From Mesostigma viride (taxonomy: Eukaryota > Streptophyta > Mesostigmatophyceae > Mesostigmatales > Mesostigmataceae): a DNA stretch of 64,000 nt. Positions 1 to 11,628 of this stretch are shown here, piece after piece; positions within the stretch are counted from its first letter, which is position 1; each line of letters opens with the position of its first letter. The stretch is from NCBI GenBank assembly GCA_009746045.1, contig RPFO01000667.1:3835273-3899272 (forward strand), given 5' to 3'. Both the position numbers and the translations under genes were made by a program. The notes beneath the pieces were generated by a model. That model saw nothing but the letters and a program-made list of their open reading frames with translations. It was not told where the DNA came from and did not search any database.

Positions 1-2469
1 TGCTGTTGCCGAAAATGAACACCCAGGACAGCAGGAGCGCGGACGACCCAACCAGGAGGCTCAACACGTCCACACGCGTGATCACACAGCCGATGACCAC
101 CCCCACGATGATCGTGACCGCCACCAGCACGCGGTGCAGCGTGTCCATGACAGTGTTCGTGTCCCGCATCGTCAACGCCAGCGCGCGCCGCTCCTGATAC
201 ACCGCGTACACCCAGCTCACAAACTCCCTGTGGTACACCCTGCCCTCTGTCACAGCCGCCTTGGACATGAGCCCGAACGCACGCTTGGCAAACTCGGCGT
301 CGTCAAATATAAACGCGAGATCCTTCTCCCGAATGTACCGCCTGCCGCCAAACACCCGCTCATATATCAAGTACCCGAGCGCCCGCGCCCGCCGCCCATT
401 GGACACCTCGTTCACCGCGCCCCGCTTGGCCCCGCCCCCCCGCCCGTCCACCCCGATCAGGGACACCTCGGTCGTGATCTTCTGCTCACGCACAAACTGC
501 ATGAGCCGCTCCAGGGTCTCCGCAGGGAGCCCGTGGTGCGTGGCATTCGCCAGCTCCTCGTCCTCCTCCTCCAGCTCCTTGGCCAGCTTGTCCGCCTCCT
601 TGTCCTTGTCCTTGTCATTCTCTTTCTCCTTCTCCTTACCCTCCTTGCCTTTGGCCAGCCGCTCCTGGGAGCCACCACGTAGGCTCCCCAACCGGCCCTT
701 GGCCGACCCCTGGGACGTCACACTGCCCGAGCAGACGTCAGGCGGCCGCGCCGCGGACATCGACGCGGACTCGCCCCCGTTGAGCTCGAGGCTCTTCGGG
801 AACAAGAACGCGGAGATTGATGATCCCGCCGGCGAGACGCCCGTCGAGGGGATCGGGGTAGCGCCCAGCCGACGCGCATCCTCAAAGGAGCCACGCTCGC
901 GCACCGAGGGGCCGCGGGGAAGCGCGCCCAGGGACGCGCCAGGGGGGTCCGTGGCCTTATCTAGCCCCTCAGCCTTGTCCAGGGACACGAAGGAGGAGAA
1001 GGAGGGCGTGCGGTCTGCCACGCTGGCAGGGGGCGTGACAAAGCCGTCGCTGTATGCGAGAGATTTGAAGGAGGTCAGGGACTTGATCGAAGACAGCCTT
1101 TCCGGCGCGGTCGCTATCACCGATGTGACCTCTGCTTGGCTCAAGGAGGCGGTCTGGTTTACGGAGGCCACCTTGTTTAATGAGCCTGCCTGGGTTAATG
1201 AGACCGGATGGGTTAGGGATGCCACCTTGTTCAGGGAGGCCGCCTTGTTGAATGAAACGGAGGCAGCCGACAAAGCCGCTCTCTCCCCAGCGGCCGCTGA
1301 TGAGGTGGCAGCGCCCACAGGGCTGACGGCGTCCTCATCCGCACTTGCAGGGGCCACGGCAGGGGATGCACTGACGGCGCTCGGCTCGAGGAGGGAGGGC
1401 TGGCGCAGGGACAATTCGGGGATGTCGCGGACGGCGCCCGATTTACCCGCAATGTCGTTCGCGTTGTCAGAATCAGCCACAAGGTCCGTTGCAGATCTAG
1501 CAACGGATTTACCCGCAAGGTCGGTTGCGCTGCCAGAAGCAGTTGCGAGGTTCATGGCTCTGCCAGATTTCGCGGCCGCAGAGGTGGGGTGCAGCTCGGA
1601 GGTCATCTGCGGCAGAAGCACGCGCTTTGGTTGCTCGACAAACTGGGACAGCTTCATGAGTATGCGCTGCGAGAGCACCGACTCCTGCATGCGCGCAAAG
1701 TAGGACTCGAGGTGGAACCGCGAGGCAAGCACCTTAACAGATACCGTCTCCACGATGAGCAGAAAGCTGGTGACGACGGCGATGGTCAGCACTGTCACGA
1801 CGGCCTTGTACGCGCCGGCGAGGTCGTGCTCTTCAAAGAGGACGACCCACACGATGAGCACGCCGAGCATCCAGAAGAGGTTAATCACCGGGTTCTTGAG
1901 GGAGGCCATGTAGTAGATGACGCGGTTCTTGGTCACAAACAGCCGCTCGATTAGGTACATGAGCGGGAGCACGACGGTCGAGATGAGCAGGCGGCCCAGG
2001 GACAGGGACAGCAGAAGGGACGCCCATTTCCAGAGCGCGGTGTCGACGATTTGCTCGGTCTCAACACCCTGGATGTAGTAGATGATCAGGAGAAAGGTAA
2101 CGCCCAGGACGATGGAGAGGAGGATCTGGAATAGCCACCAAAAGTTGCGCTTGAGCCGGGGTCCCCATGCGCGTTTTTTCTTCACCAGCTCCTCTTCTTC
2201 GGCGAGCTCTTCGAGCAGCGCTTTGGTCTCCACGGTGTCAATGTCGAACTTGTCGGGGATACGCATGCCGATGCCGGCCGCGTTGCTCACCTTGAGCAGC
2301 TTGGGGTCCGCCTCGCCCACCAGCCAGCCGGCCTTGGGGTTGCCGATCATCTGCTTGGTGCTGGGCGCTCGCTTCGAGCGCCCGCGAGGCGGCCCTCTTC
2401 CCTGGTTGAAGTAGCCGAGCCATAGCGCGGTGCGCAGGACGGCCCAGGCGCGCGATACAGGTCGTTCCT
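1..2469 (-). CDS. Plant-type MscS-like (MSL) mechanosensitive ion channel, partial (3' part beyond window)
   Basis: This is a membrane channel of the MscS superfamily, which opens under membrane tension and passes ions. Reading the minus strand from 2469 down to 1 gives about 823 uninterrupted codons. The first part is soluble (about 2469-2150). Hydrophobic helices follow near 2140-1740, for example FWWLFQILLSIVLGVTFLL. A low-complexity Ser/Ala-rich linker occupies about 1640-700 and a charged Lys/Glu stretch about 680-560. The segment YQERRALALTMRDTN is close to the RRALALxxNDTKTA signature of plant MSL8/9/10 proteins. The final helices lead into VFIFGNS, where the conserved MscS pore domain starts, and the gene leaves the window there. 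The 5' end is uncertain: an in-frame TAG precedes GAACGA at 2469, which I read as an intron acceptor, and I did not find the upstream exon. The 2.4 kb seen has no intron, unlike the other genes here. The family is clear; subcellular location is not. Confidence 0.88.
1130..1255 (-). repeat. Seven tandem hexapeptide repeats inside the MSL channel linker
   Basis: On the minus strand the coding sequence reads seven consecutive six-residue units of the form S-[LFV]-[NTS]-[KHQ]-x-x, including SFNKAA, SLNKVA (twice), SVNQTA and SLSQAE. They occupy 126 bases as an 18-base tandem repeat. A second looser repeat (ATDLAGKS-like) lies near 1440-1560. These are expansions of the cytoplasmic linker. Confidence 0.8.
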
Positions 2470-4362
2470 ATATCATGCCAAAAGCCGTGCAAATTTGGGA
2501 AAAGGTCGCCCATCCGTGATATCAGTCGCTGCAAACACACCCATGGGAACTTCAGACAGCTTGAAAAACACGTTTGGCATACAGCCGAATTCAAAATATT
2601 TTGATTGAAGAACGAGAATGAGATCTAGCGCGGCAATTTGAGCAAGCAAAGCAGGCAGCTCGACCCCGCACCTTCGGTCGGCCAACGTCAACGTTTTCCA
2701 GCACATGTGGTTCCTCCTCGGCGTCTTGCCAGATCGTGGTGTGGTACGACAATGAAGATCGGGGTGTAAAGCTGTCAGCTCTATCGCCGGGCAGCTTTAC
2801 ACGAGACGACTGTGAGAATTTGTTGTTAGATGTTAGTGCCGGGATATCGGGCTTTCCATTACGATCATTATCTACACTATTTCTACTACTTCTACGGCTT
2901 CCCTGAATTAATCTCGCACTGCCCTCCCGTCCAAACCCCGCCATTTAGAATTTTTGAACGAGCTCCGAATGGAGATAAAATCACTTCACGATGCCACTTG
3001 CTGCATAACTCTTCCGCGAACAGAAATCCATTAAATGGCGTCGTTTTAATCTACCCTTGACCCTGGCTTGTTTTATCTCATGGCATTTCATCAGGGGCGA
3101 AACCGATAAGCAGAAATAGTGGCCTTATCAGTATTTAGCAGTCAATTCGCTGATCGACCTTTATTTGGCTGGCAATAGTTTGCCACATCATGCTGGGAGT
3201 TTCTGCAAACACCCAGTGACGAATTCCTTTTATCCGCCATTACATAATCCCGTTTGTGACTCGACTGAATCGAGCTGAATCAAAATGTTGCTAGTGCAGC
3301 AAGTGCACGCGCCAGGCTGCTAGCCCACTTGTAACTACGGTTATGTCTACACGTCAGCACTTTTCTGCTGCCAGCTGTCGTGCGATTGGCTTCCAGCTTC
3401 TTCGTGGGAGACAATGTCCGTAACGTGCATGGGCGATAAACTTACAATTATGCTGAACCGTAACTAGGCGCTACGGCATTCCGCACAAACCGCCCCCCAC
3501 GGCGGTTTCCTGACCATGCCTTCGCAGTGAGCTTCTCTGATCGCACGGAATCTCCCCAGATATCGTGTATATGTGCGAAACTGCGAATGCATGCAGTGCA
3601 ATGACTGCAATCAGGCAGTGCAATTAGGCAGTGCAATTAGGTACATAGTGCAATTCGTATTCCCTAATCCCTACATACATACTTCCTAGTGATGAGTGAT
3701 GACTGTCCTGCATAATGCCTATTCCACATTTTAAAATAAGAATGCCTCTATACGGCTGAATTAATTAGATAGCTATAGGACATCCTGTAGCACATATTCG
3801 GCCGAACATTTTATAAGGCGTTAGGCGACCCGAGCACCGACATGCTACTGTAGGAACGGGCCCCTGTAGGAACATGCAGCAGGACCGAGGGTTCTAGACA
3901 CGGGAAGATCACGATAAGAAAGGTCAGCACCCAACACTGTGCAAAGTGTACGGACAGCGCGGTCTTTCCCCACGTGGCCTGAGTTATACAAGGTGCCATG
4001 GAAAATCTCACTCAGGCACGTCCGAACATAAAGGTGGTAGCGCCGAAGGACCTTGGAAGTTCCAAAAAGGATCCAGAGGTTGTCGTTATCATCGGAGGTG
4101 TTCCAAATCTTAGGAGGAATTGTCTACGCTTTTAGCTTGGTTTGCCTTGCAAGCTGCCTTCGTCTTAGCCTTTTCCTGTAGATGAGATGCGTTCGTGGAT
4201 TTGGACTGGGTAACACAATGGGTAATGTTCGTCCTTTGATTGGGTACACACATATGTATGCCCGACAAGTGTCATCTTGTAAGCAGCTTTCTATTGGCCA
4301 TCCGTACTAGGGTTGGGGTTTTGTTATCATTCGTTGTTTGAGTTAAGTGACGCTGAAATCCA
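2470..4362. other. Intergenic region between the MSL and PRXL2 genes
   Basis: The two flanking genes are divergent, so this 1.9 kb should hold the 5' exon or exons of the MSL gene and both promoters. I see no convincing exon. A short open stretch on the minus strand near 2473-2706 matches nothing I know. The region is more AT-rich than the genes. Confidence 0.5.
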
Positions 4363-7300
4363 ATGGCGACGACTGTGGCTGGGCTCTCCTACTTCTCAAC
4401 TTTGGCCACTGGTCATGCCACGCCAATGCCAGCACTTGCGCGGAAGACGACGGGATTGAAATATTCTAGCTCTTTCGTAGCAAAAGGCGCTGGAAGTCTT
4501 TCTGGGAACATCTGCTGGCCAGGTGGCCACCATTCTGGCAGGCTTCTTAGGACGCCGCGCCCCGCCGTTAACGCAAGCGCCGTTGCGCCCATGGGCGACC
4601 AGGAAGCTGCCAAGTTGGCTAAGGCAGCCATGTCGAGGCTGCTTCGTGCATCGATACAACGCCCCGATGGCTCTTCCGTCAAGGTTGGCGAGCTTTGGAA
4701 CGTTAACGCCGGGGAAATTGTGGTTTTTGCCCTCCTCCGCCACCTGGGATGACCATTCTGGTAAGCTGACTTGCGCTCCTTTCCCTGGCTAATCCTGGCA
4801 AACCTGAGGATGAATGTTGCCGGATCAGGTATGCTAAAGCCTCCTGATTAGAATCGCGTGGCTTCGTATGTGTTAGGGGCGCCTAGTTGTTTCTTTCTAG
4901 GACGCTGCCAGCGGCAGCTATACCCCTAGCGTTTCCCTTTTGTTTGGGGAAAGTCTCCCTCAGAACACTGGCCAGTAATTGAGGCGGTGAACTATAGTGT
5001 TGTTGTGACAGTCTATTATTTTACTTCCTGCCATTTCTGCAGGGGATGGTAGCAAGCGTGCTCCAGTGGGTAACCACAGACATGCCTTGCCTGGTGTGAA
5101 CTTCCTGTGCGTTGACCACAGGAGACATGTCATGGTAGGTTTGGTTTGCTAGAGCCCGGTGTTGTAAATCTGTAGATGAAAATGGTAAGAAAATGGTGAT
5201 CATTCTTCCGCTTACGCAAATTGGATTGTTAAACTGGGCAGCCAAGTTCCCATATCCATCAAGTTAGTTCAGTAAGCACATCAACCAGTCAGGCACGCGC
5301 CTTGGTTGGTAGGGATGGAGTGCCGTTAATGTTCATTGTTGTCACAGAGGCAACGTCGGTCTGCTCGCTCTCAGACAGTGTCGTCGGACTCAGGGTGGCA
5401 GTGCCCACATCAGGGTGGCAGTGCCTCCCCAACCCCTTACCCTCCCTTAACTACAGCTTTCTATGTAGCCCATGCATATCTGACTTGTAAAGGATATCTT
5501 CATTTTTGCCGTTTCCTGGAAGTAATGATCGCTCATCTGCTGATACCGCCTTCTTACTATCGAAGGGACGCTCTGAACGAAGTTGACGTATATATCTATA
5601 CCTGTTGATCTAATTTTGTCATGGGATACTAGCATGCTGCTATTGTTGTGTGTACCCAGCCATTTACTGCTTATGGACGTGCCATCTTGCGAAGGAGGCG
5701 GCCTTAAAAGCATGCCCCACAAATGAGTGGTAGCAATACGCTAGTCAAAATGCATGTTGTGGTGTGGGAATGGGGCATGTCATCCTGTCACAATGTAGCC
5801 ATTAACCATTTTCATGCACAGTGTCTGTTGGTCACCGTGGCTTCCTGGTTGAATGCCGGGACCTTGGAACCCCCTGGGCGACGTGATGCCATCCCTGGCA
5901 CCTGCGGGACAGCTGGTAAGGCCCTGGTTCTTTTTCTGTTTGCCACATGTGTGGTGGTGTACTTCCTTACCGCGTCATCTATACAGGCTAGAACTCGCCT
6001 TCTTGTGTCAGAAAAAGCTACTTGTTGATGCAGTACTTTGAGATCTTTCTGGATTTTCTTGCACGAACCCGGTGCCACATGCATGCCGTATGTTAGCGGT
6101 GTGGTATGCCCTTGAGACGCGTTATTGGTTTCACGGGGCAGACCATGCATGCTCTTGTGCCTGCGGTTGTGGGGCAAACCATGCATGCTCTTGTGACGGC
6201 GATGGCCGCGGTTTCGGTGATTGGTTCCCTGTTAGGCATGCACGGACTTGCTAGAAGCCAGTGTTAGTGGCCTCAAATAACTGCCCCTCAGCCAGTTCAC
6301 ATGGTTCAATAAAACGATTTAAATAAAACGAAAATTTCCCCCTTTTTTCCTTGCTAAATTGTACATCATGGCAACCAGCATGGCCTAAGAGCAACAGCTC
6401 CCATGGCTTCTACAGCCATTCCCTTCCTGTACATCGCTCCATGGCACTCGGCGGTGTTGCCATGGCATATTCCCTTCTCCCTCCCTTCCCTGGCAGCTCC
6501 CCTCAGCTGGCCATGGGTCTGGATGTGCCCGTTGTCGCAGTAGCTACCTGCCACTGGAACTTTCCCCCTCTAATCTCTGGGACCTGGGTCATCATGTATC
6601 TACAGTGTATGAGCACGGTAACGGTGTACTACACGGATCACAGCCACGAACCATGTCTTATGCTCCAGCACGATGCACGATGCTAGGGCTAACTTGTCGT
6701 AGGATCGTGCTATATGACACTACATGTGTTATTGCTACTCTTAGCCTAAGTGACACTTCATATTATGTTGTTGCTGCTCTTGAACTTGTCTACATCCACC
6801 CGCAACCTGCCTGCTTATTGGCCCTTGCTGCCATTTGGTGCCCTCAGGGAGCTGGCTTCCGAGCTGGCTGCTCTGAAACCGGAGATGGTCAAGGCCGGAG
6901 CGCGGCTCGTGGTGTTGTCGCCAGGGACGCCCGAGGGGGCCACCAAGTTTGTGAGACAGGTGGGTCACAGTGGTATGCGGCGTTGTGATGACAGGCCAAG
7001 TTTGTTTGTGGTGAAGGGAGGCGTGTCTTTTCTCTCCATCCTTGGCATGGTCCTTCTTAAGATCCCCCCCCCGCCCCCCCTCTCCCCCCTGCCCCCCCTT
7101 GTTCCTTCCCTCCCTTCCAGTCTCTTTCCCTGCGGACCACAGCTTAGAAATCACGTTGGCTTGATTCTTAGCATGTTTCTCCCCAACCCGGCTCCCGCCC
7201 TTGCTCCCTTCCTGTCCCCCCCCCCAGGTCCCCTTCCCTGTGGACTGGTGACCAGGAGTCATGCTCTCTTCTTCGTTGCATGTTTCCAACCCACCCCCTT

Positions 7301-8869
7301 GTCCCTTTCTTCCCCCCAGGTCCCCTTTCCGGCGGACTGCTTCTTCGTGGACCCCGACCGACGTCTGTACGAGGCGCTGCAGCTCTACTCGGGCGTCACG
7401 AGCACGCTGCTGGCGCCCTCCACCGTCAAGGCCCTTCAGACGCGCGGGCTGGGTGGCGTGCAGAAGGTGGGGCGTGGGAATGGATGTCCCCAAAGTGGGA
7501 GTGCGTGCATGTGTACACGTGTGTGCGTGTGTGCAGAAGGTGGGCTGCATGCGGACGGGGTTGGGGGGTTGGAGGCGTGCAGAAAGCGGTGCTTGGATGG
7601 GTTGAGAGGCCTTCTCCAGGCCTGGAGAAGGCGGGTTGTGGGGAATGGGCATGTTAAGGGACATGGGCTTTATGTGGTGGTATGCCTGGGTGGAGGATGT
7701 GCATAAGGTGGGGGTGTTTGGTAGTGTGCAGATTAATCAACTAATTAAAAATCACGTAGACTACGTCATGTGGGTGCCAGTAAAGGAGCCGCCGACCCCT
7801 ATACACCACGAGGAGGAGTCAGGGCGCCCTAGGCTAGCTTGCACTAGCTTCTCTCACTCCCACAAGCCGATAGATGGTGGTGTATAGATGATATAGGTGG
7901 TCTGGGTTGGGGGACAGGGGGGACGTGCGCAAGGGGTGGGGGGTTGTGGATTGCACAACCACTACGAGCGCCTGTGCCTGAAAGGCAAGAAGAATAGGGA
8001 GGTTGGGACAGTTGGTCAGTGGGCGTGAAGGCGGGGGCGTGAATAGGCCCAGGAGGGTCCGTAGAAGATGGTGCTGGGACCTGGGCCGTTGATCATGCGC
8101 ACGGTCATACTTGCAAATGACATCTTGAAGTTTGTCGAGGCAAAGGCTTCATGGCTCCGGAAAAACAAAGATGTTGACGTCATGTTTAAACAGGCAAGAT
8201 CGTCTCGATCGAATGGAGTATCTGGGAGCAGGGAACAGTGCCAAGCACGCAGAACCGTGTGCTGTGGCCCTCTCTTGCGCAGAGGCCAAATGTTTTTTCA
8301 TTAGGCTTCGAAGCTAGCCCTGAAAGAAATGAATGTCGCTTTCTTCCCTATGCCCACGGACCTATCTAGCATCTGATACAGGTCTTGTTTCAACTTCCCA
8401 TTTTACCAGACCTTGAGAGATTGAAACGTAAGCACTACGAGGAAACGGCTTGTCCTCAGCTCTTATCCTCTTGTCTTAGTATGATGGCCCAGCTAAGGTC
8501 CGTAGGCTAATTTGCCTCGCTTGATGTGGCACTCTTTGTATCCTTCTTCTTTTTGCATGACAGTGTCCTCTCGGCTGTCATCCCAAACGCAAATGCTTTT
8601 TCAATCATTTAGTCAAATTTAATCGTTAATTCTATTATATTTTACGTTAATGCTGCTACTCCCATCCCCCTCAGGCGATGGCCAAGTATGAGAACATTGC
8701 GCCGCCCAAGAGCAGCGACGTGCTGCAGCAGGGGGGCATGTACGTGTTCCAGGGCAAGCAGGTCCTCTTTGCCCACCGCGACAAGGGCACGGCCGACCAC
8801 GCACGGCTCAAGGACGTGATGCTCGCCTGCTGTGGGGAGGAGGCCGCGATGGCGGCCGTTAGGATCTAG
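4363..8869 (+). CDS. Peroxiredoxin-like 2 (PRXL2/SelU-type, AhpC/TSA fold), plastid-targeted, candidate selenoprotein; 4 exons
   Basis: A predicted thioredoxin-fold redox enzyme of the PRXL2 (FAM213/SelU) family, related to plant chloroplast AhpC/TSA proteins. Exons are 4363-4760, 6848-6959, 7320-7466 and 8675-8869; all junctions are GT-AG and phase-consistent (phase 2, 0, 0), giving about 283 residues. Residues 1 to about 75 resemble a chloroplast transit peptide (MATTVAGLSYF start, rich in Ser/Ala/Arg). The fold then runs VGELWNVNAGEIVVFALLRH, ELASELAALKPEM, ARLVVLSPGTPEGATKF, DCFFVDPDRRLYEALQLYSG, DVLQQGGMYVFQGKQVL and a terminal LKDVMLACC. The expected cysteine after the Arg-His-Leu-Gly turn is encoded by TGA (4750-4752), and the frame continues through Pro-Phe-Trp into exon 2. 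If TGA is read as selenocysteine the protein is complete; otherwise the gene is broken at its active site. The ATG at 4363 has a good context (CCAATGG). Confidence 0.85.
4750..4752 (+). other. In-frame TGA at the peroxidatic cysteine position (candidate selenocysteine codon)
   Basis: The codon order is CAC CTG GGA TGA CCA TTC TG, then donor GTAAGC at 4761. The two bases TG join the G at 6848 to give Trp, followed by Glu-Leu-Ala. PRXL2 proteins carry the active-site Cys immediately after this His-x-Gly turn, and SelU members of the family have Sec there. Correcting the adjacent GGG run by one base would remove the stop but put exon 1 in the wrong phase for exon 2. Confidence 0.6.
7735..7780. 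repeat. LINE-type 3'-terminal hairpin remnant in PRXL2 intron 3
   Basis: AATTAAAA followed by CACGTAGAC-TAC-GTCATGTG resembles the terminal hairpin of the LINE ends at 12136 and 60951, with an AT-rich tail in front. It is a decayed fragment. Confidence 0.45.
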
Positions 8870-9174
8870 CTCCTGTCACGCCATAGAGGAAACATGATCT
8901 CCATCGAGGACCGAGCATCTCCATCATGCTATCGAAGACCTCATATCATGGTGCCAACAGGGATCTAGTCCCACGATGCCGTGTGAGGACTCAGTGAGGA
9001 CTCAGTGGCATGAGGCCAACAACGGTCTAAGTTTCTTACGCCCGTGAGGAGCTTGTTTGCCATGGCAGGCGCTCAGTGGGGGGACAGCTGGCCAGAAAAG
9101 GTCTCACGTCAGCCCGGCCAAGGGCGAGGGGGAGGCAAATGGCCGTGCTGCGACTGGGAGAAAAACTGCCTCGT

Positions 9175-9240
9175 CGCAAGAATGATGCCTTTGTGAGACG
9201 GGGAACTGCCCCGTCTGCAGAGGAGTATGCTGTCATTGCG
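9175..9240 (+). promoter_or_regulatory. SECIS-shaped hairpin in the PRXL2 3'UTR
   Basis: The outer helix is CGCAA (9175-9179) with TTGCG (9236-9240). ATGA (9182-9185) lies in the 5' internal loop. The inner helix of about 15 pairs has arms 9188-9203 and 9209-9223 and contains AGACGGGG/CCCCGTCT. The apical loop is AACTG, beginning with AA. This matches the SECIS plan of helix I, ATGA, helix II and apical AA. It departs in that ATGA to AA spans 18 bases and no GA pair sits cleanly opposite ATGA. It lies 313 bases after the stop codon and before the TGTAA signal. Confidence 0.35.
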
Positions 9241-9310
9241 TGGGCTGAGTGGGTCGAGGGGCTTCCCTCACTGTGACATTGTGCCTCGTGGGGGATGGCA
9301 AGCTGGTCAG

Positions 9311-9315
9311 TGTAA
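9311..9315 (+). terminator. TGTAA polyadenylation-type signal of PRXL2
   Basis: TGTAA is the usual chlorophyte polyadenylation signal. It lies 442 bases after the PRXL2 stop codon, with no better candidate between. Confidence 0.45.
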
Positions 9316-9329
9316 TCATGGATGGCTTT

Positions 9330-10210
9330 GACATGTATATGTGTATGGGCTAGACCAGCAGGCTTGAGCTACCATGATCTGGATTCTCCAGATTGCTGGC
9401 CTGCGTTGGTTTGTCTCATTTCATTGATACATTGGCGGTGTGGAAAGCAGAGACGGAAAGACCTTTGGTCCCTGGAGAGAGGGCATGGACCGAGTGTTAA
9501 CATTTCTGTGGTGACGGAGCCTGGGCAAGACAAAACAGGTGTAATGAGTACCATACTAACCCTGTGCAAGAGCATGGAGGTCTTTTGCACGGTGTTTGCG
9601 CAGGAAGGCAAGGTCTGCGGCCCAGACCAGGCAGGTTCCTGCGCCCCAACGTAAAATAGTACCATTCCTGGGACTGTTGTCCTATATGTTATAGAGGAGC
9701 GATGGCAAAAGCTAGCAAATCCGCCAGAGTCACTGCCTGCCGCCAAGCTACATGACGCTGCTCGTGCAAAACCTGCAACACGCAGGACGCGAGCAGCTGA
9801 TGCCGATTGGCCGCTTGGTTGTAGCGCAGAGACACAGTGCGGTCTGCTAATGAGACTGGATAATATACAGCGACGCTCCTGTGCAGTTACCTTACTTTTG
9901 TAGCTATATCTGGCAAGCAGGTAATATTCTAATGCCGGGTTGTAAATAAAAATTTGATTCCTTGAGAATCCTAATTGCTTCCAGTTTACAAGTTTGCCCC
10001 ATCTCACCTCCATTATTTAATTAATTAATTAGACTCGTGCTCCCGTTGTTTGAACACCGCATTCACTCCCTCTAGCCACGAGCCACGAGGTAGCCATGGC
10101 TGTCGGAGCTCATAACTTTCACGTTTGAGCACCGAATTCAGCTGTGAATATCACAATCGCTTCGTCTTTCTTAGACGCACATGCTGATATAATTTTCCGA
10201 AGCTATAACG
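9330..10210. other. Spacer with no recognisable gene
   Basis: I see no credible exon. Open frames here, the longest on the minus strand at 9369-10013, have no recognisable motif. A TTAA-type tract at about 10014-10031 may be the tail of an old retroposon. Confidence 0.5.
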
Positions 10211-10219
10211 CACTATACG

Positions 10220-11628
10220 ATGAGCAAACGCCTCTCGACGCAACGCAGCCTGGCGGCTGCGCTCAGCAATGAAAATACGCCTGCAGCCCCGGCTGCAGCT
10301 TCGCCAACCGGCCAGACAGAAGGCAGCGGCGCCACTAGCCAAGCTGTAGTGGTCGCCCATCCCCCTGCTGAGCCCGCATCGCCAGCAGCGTCGCCAGAAC
10401 CCAAGCGCAGTCGCCCTGCCGAGCCGAGCTGGGTCGAGCTCGAATTTGTAGCCGAAGCCCGCCAGCCCGGCTTCTTGGACAAGCTTACCGAGGACCGCAT
10501 CCTGGGCTGCGTGCTTTGGGGATCACACGCCTCGCTTGTTGAATTGTGCAAGCAGCTCTTCAACCGAGGCCGCCTCTTTGATTCTCGCCTGAATCGCGTC
10601 TCCTCTTTCGACCACTTTCCCAGCCTCCGCCGCCCCCACCTCCAGGAATACGCTCTCTTCTCCATCCTTGGACGCTCCATCTCGGAGCTTTGGCCCCCAA
10701 AGCCCCTCACCACCACCTTAACCGAAGCCTCCATCCGCTCACTCCTCCAGGAGGCCCTCGAGCAGCACGTGGCCCCCATCGCAGCAGATGTGGCGGCCAT
10801 GGGCAGCACGCTGGCTGCCGAGCTCCCCCTCCTCTCCACCGCCACCTCCGCCATCTCCACCGCCACCTCCACCCTCCTCGCCTCCTCCACCGCCACCACC
10901 TCCACCTCCGACGCCATCACCGCCCAGCTCGACATCGACCAGCGTCTTAAGGACAACGCCATCGCTATCGAGGTTCTGCAGAACACCGCAGGCCTCACCG
11001 CCCAGGCGGTGAAGGACATTGCCGCCAAGCCAGCCCCGGCTGGCCTGGCCGGCGATGCTCCGATCCTCCCATCACCACCTGGGCGGACATGCTTAAGCAA
11101 CATACCACCTCCACCACCTCCGCCGTCGCAGCCCAGCTTCAACGGCAGACGCTTGACCTCCGCGAGGAGGCCGAGCTCGCCAAGCGCAGCCTCAACGCCA
11201 TACTCAAGAACTTCGACATGGAAGAAGGTGAGAATTCCGAGAAGCTTGCACGTGCGTTTGAGAGCAAAATCCTTGCACGCATGGGCCTCCTTGGTGAGAT
11301 TAAGCTGACCGCCCACCGCCTCCCCCGCGCGCGGGGTAAGGCAGGGGCGCCTCCGCTTCTTCTCATCTTTGACAGCCCAGCGGACAAGATTTCGTTTCTC
11401 AGACGCCGCAAGCGGCTCGCGAACACTCCCTTCACCGTGGACGACGACTTGACCCTGGCGCAGCAACAACGACGACGGGAGCTATGGCCGACCTACCTCC
11501 AGCTCCGGCAGACCAAGGCGGGCCAGCCGGTGTACTGGAAGGGGGCGGCCATCTACGTCGGCCACAAGCCCTGGCACGCGACCCCCTCGACCACCGCGGC
11601 CCCAGCGACTCCGGCAGCCCCAGCCTAG
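10220..11628 (+). CDS. LINE ORF1-like protein (coiled coil plus ORF1p-type C-terminal domain), one frame break
   Basis: A nucleic-acid-binding, chaperone-type protein is inferred. From ATG 10220 the frame gives a Pro/Ala-rich N-terminus, an unrecognised globular part (LDKLTEDRILGCVLWGSH and onward), then a Ser/Thr/Ala-rich helical segment. At the CCC run 11068-11070 the frame moves by one base. The second frame, to the stop at 11626-11628, holds a coiled coil (LREEAELAKRSLNAILKNF) and a domain reading PLLLIFDSPADKISFLRRRK and LTLAQQQRRRELWPTYLQLR. That segment recalls the C-terminal domain of L1 ORF1p (phosphate-clamp-like region followed by QxxRRExWP). One missing C explains the break. Degenerate relatives lie at 60105-60329 and about 23735-24150, both minus. 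Confidence 0.6.

Noticed and set aside
261-1703. 480-codon plus-strand frame opposite the MSL gene
   Set aside because: Antisense shadow of a GC-rich coding region; the minus strand gives recognisable MSL helices and motifs.
4396-4743. Minus-strand frames opposite PRXL2 exon 1
   Set aside because: Shadows of the plus-strand coding exon, which carries the family motifs.
4740-4760. TGA explained by one missing base in the GGG run
   Set aside because: Adding a G removes the stop but exon 1 would end in phase 0, while exon 2 needs phase 2.
6741-7664. Long minus-strand frame over PRXL2 exons 2-3
   Set aside because: Low-complexity antisense of real exons and pyrimidine-rich introns; no domain.
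9002-9045. ATGAGGCCAACAACGGTC as a SECIS core
   Set aside because: Only a four-pair stem forms and no 3' GA or outer helix is present.
9369-10013. 214-codon minus-strand frame
   Set aside because: No recognisable motif, no splice context, composition of noncoding DNA.
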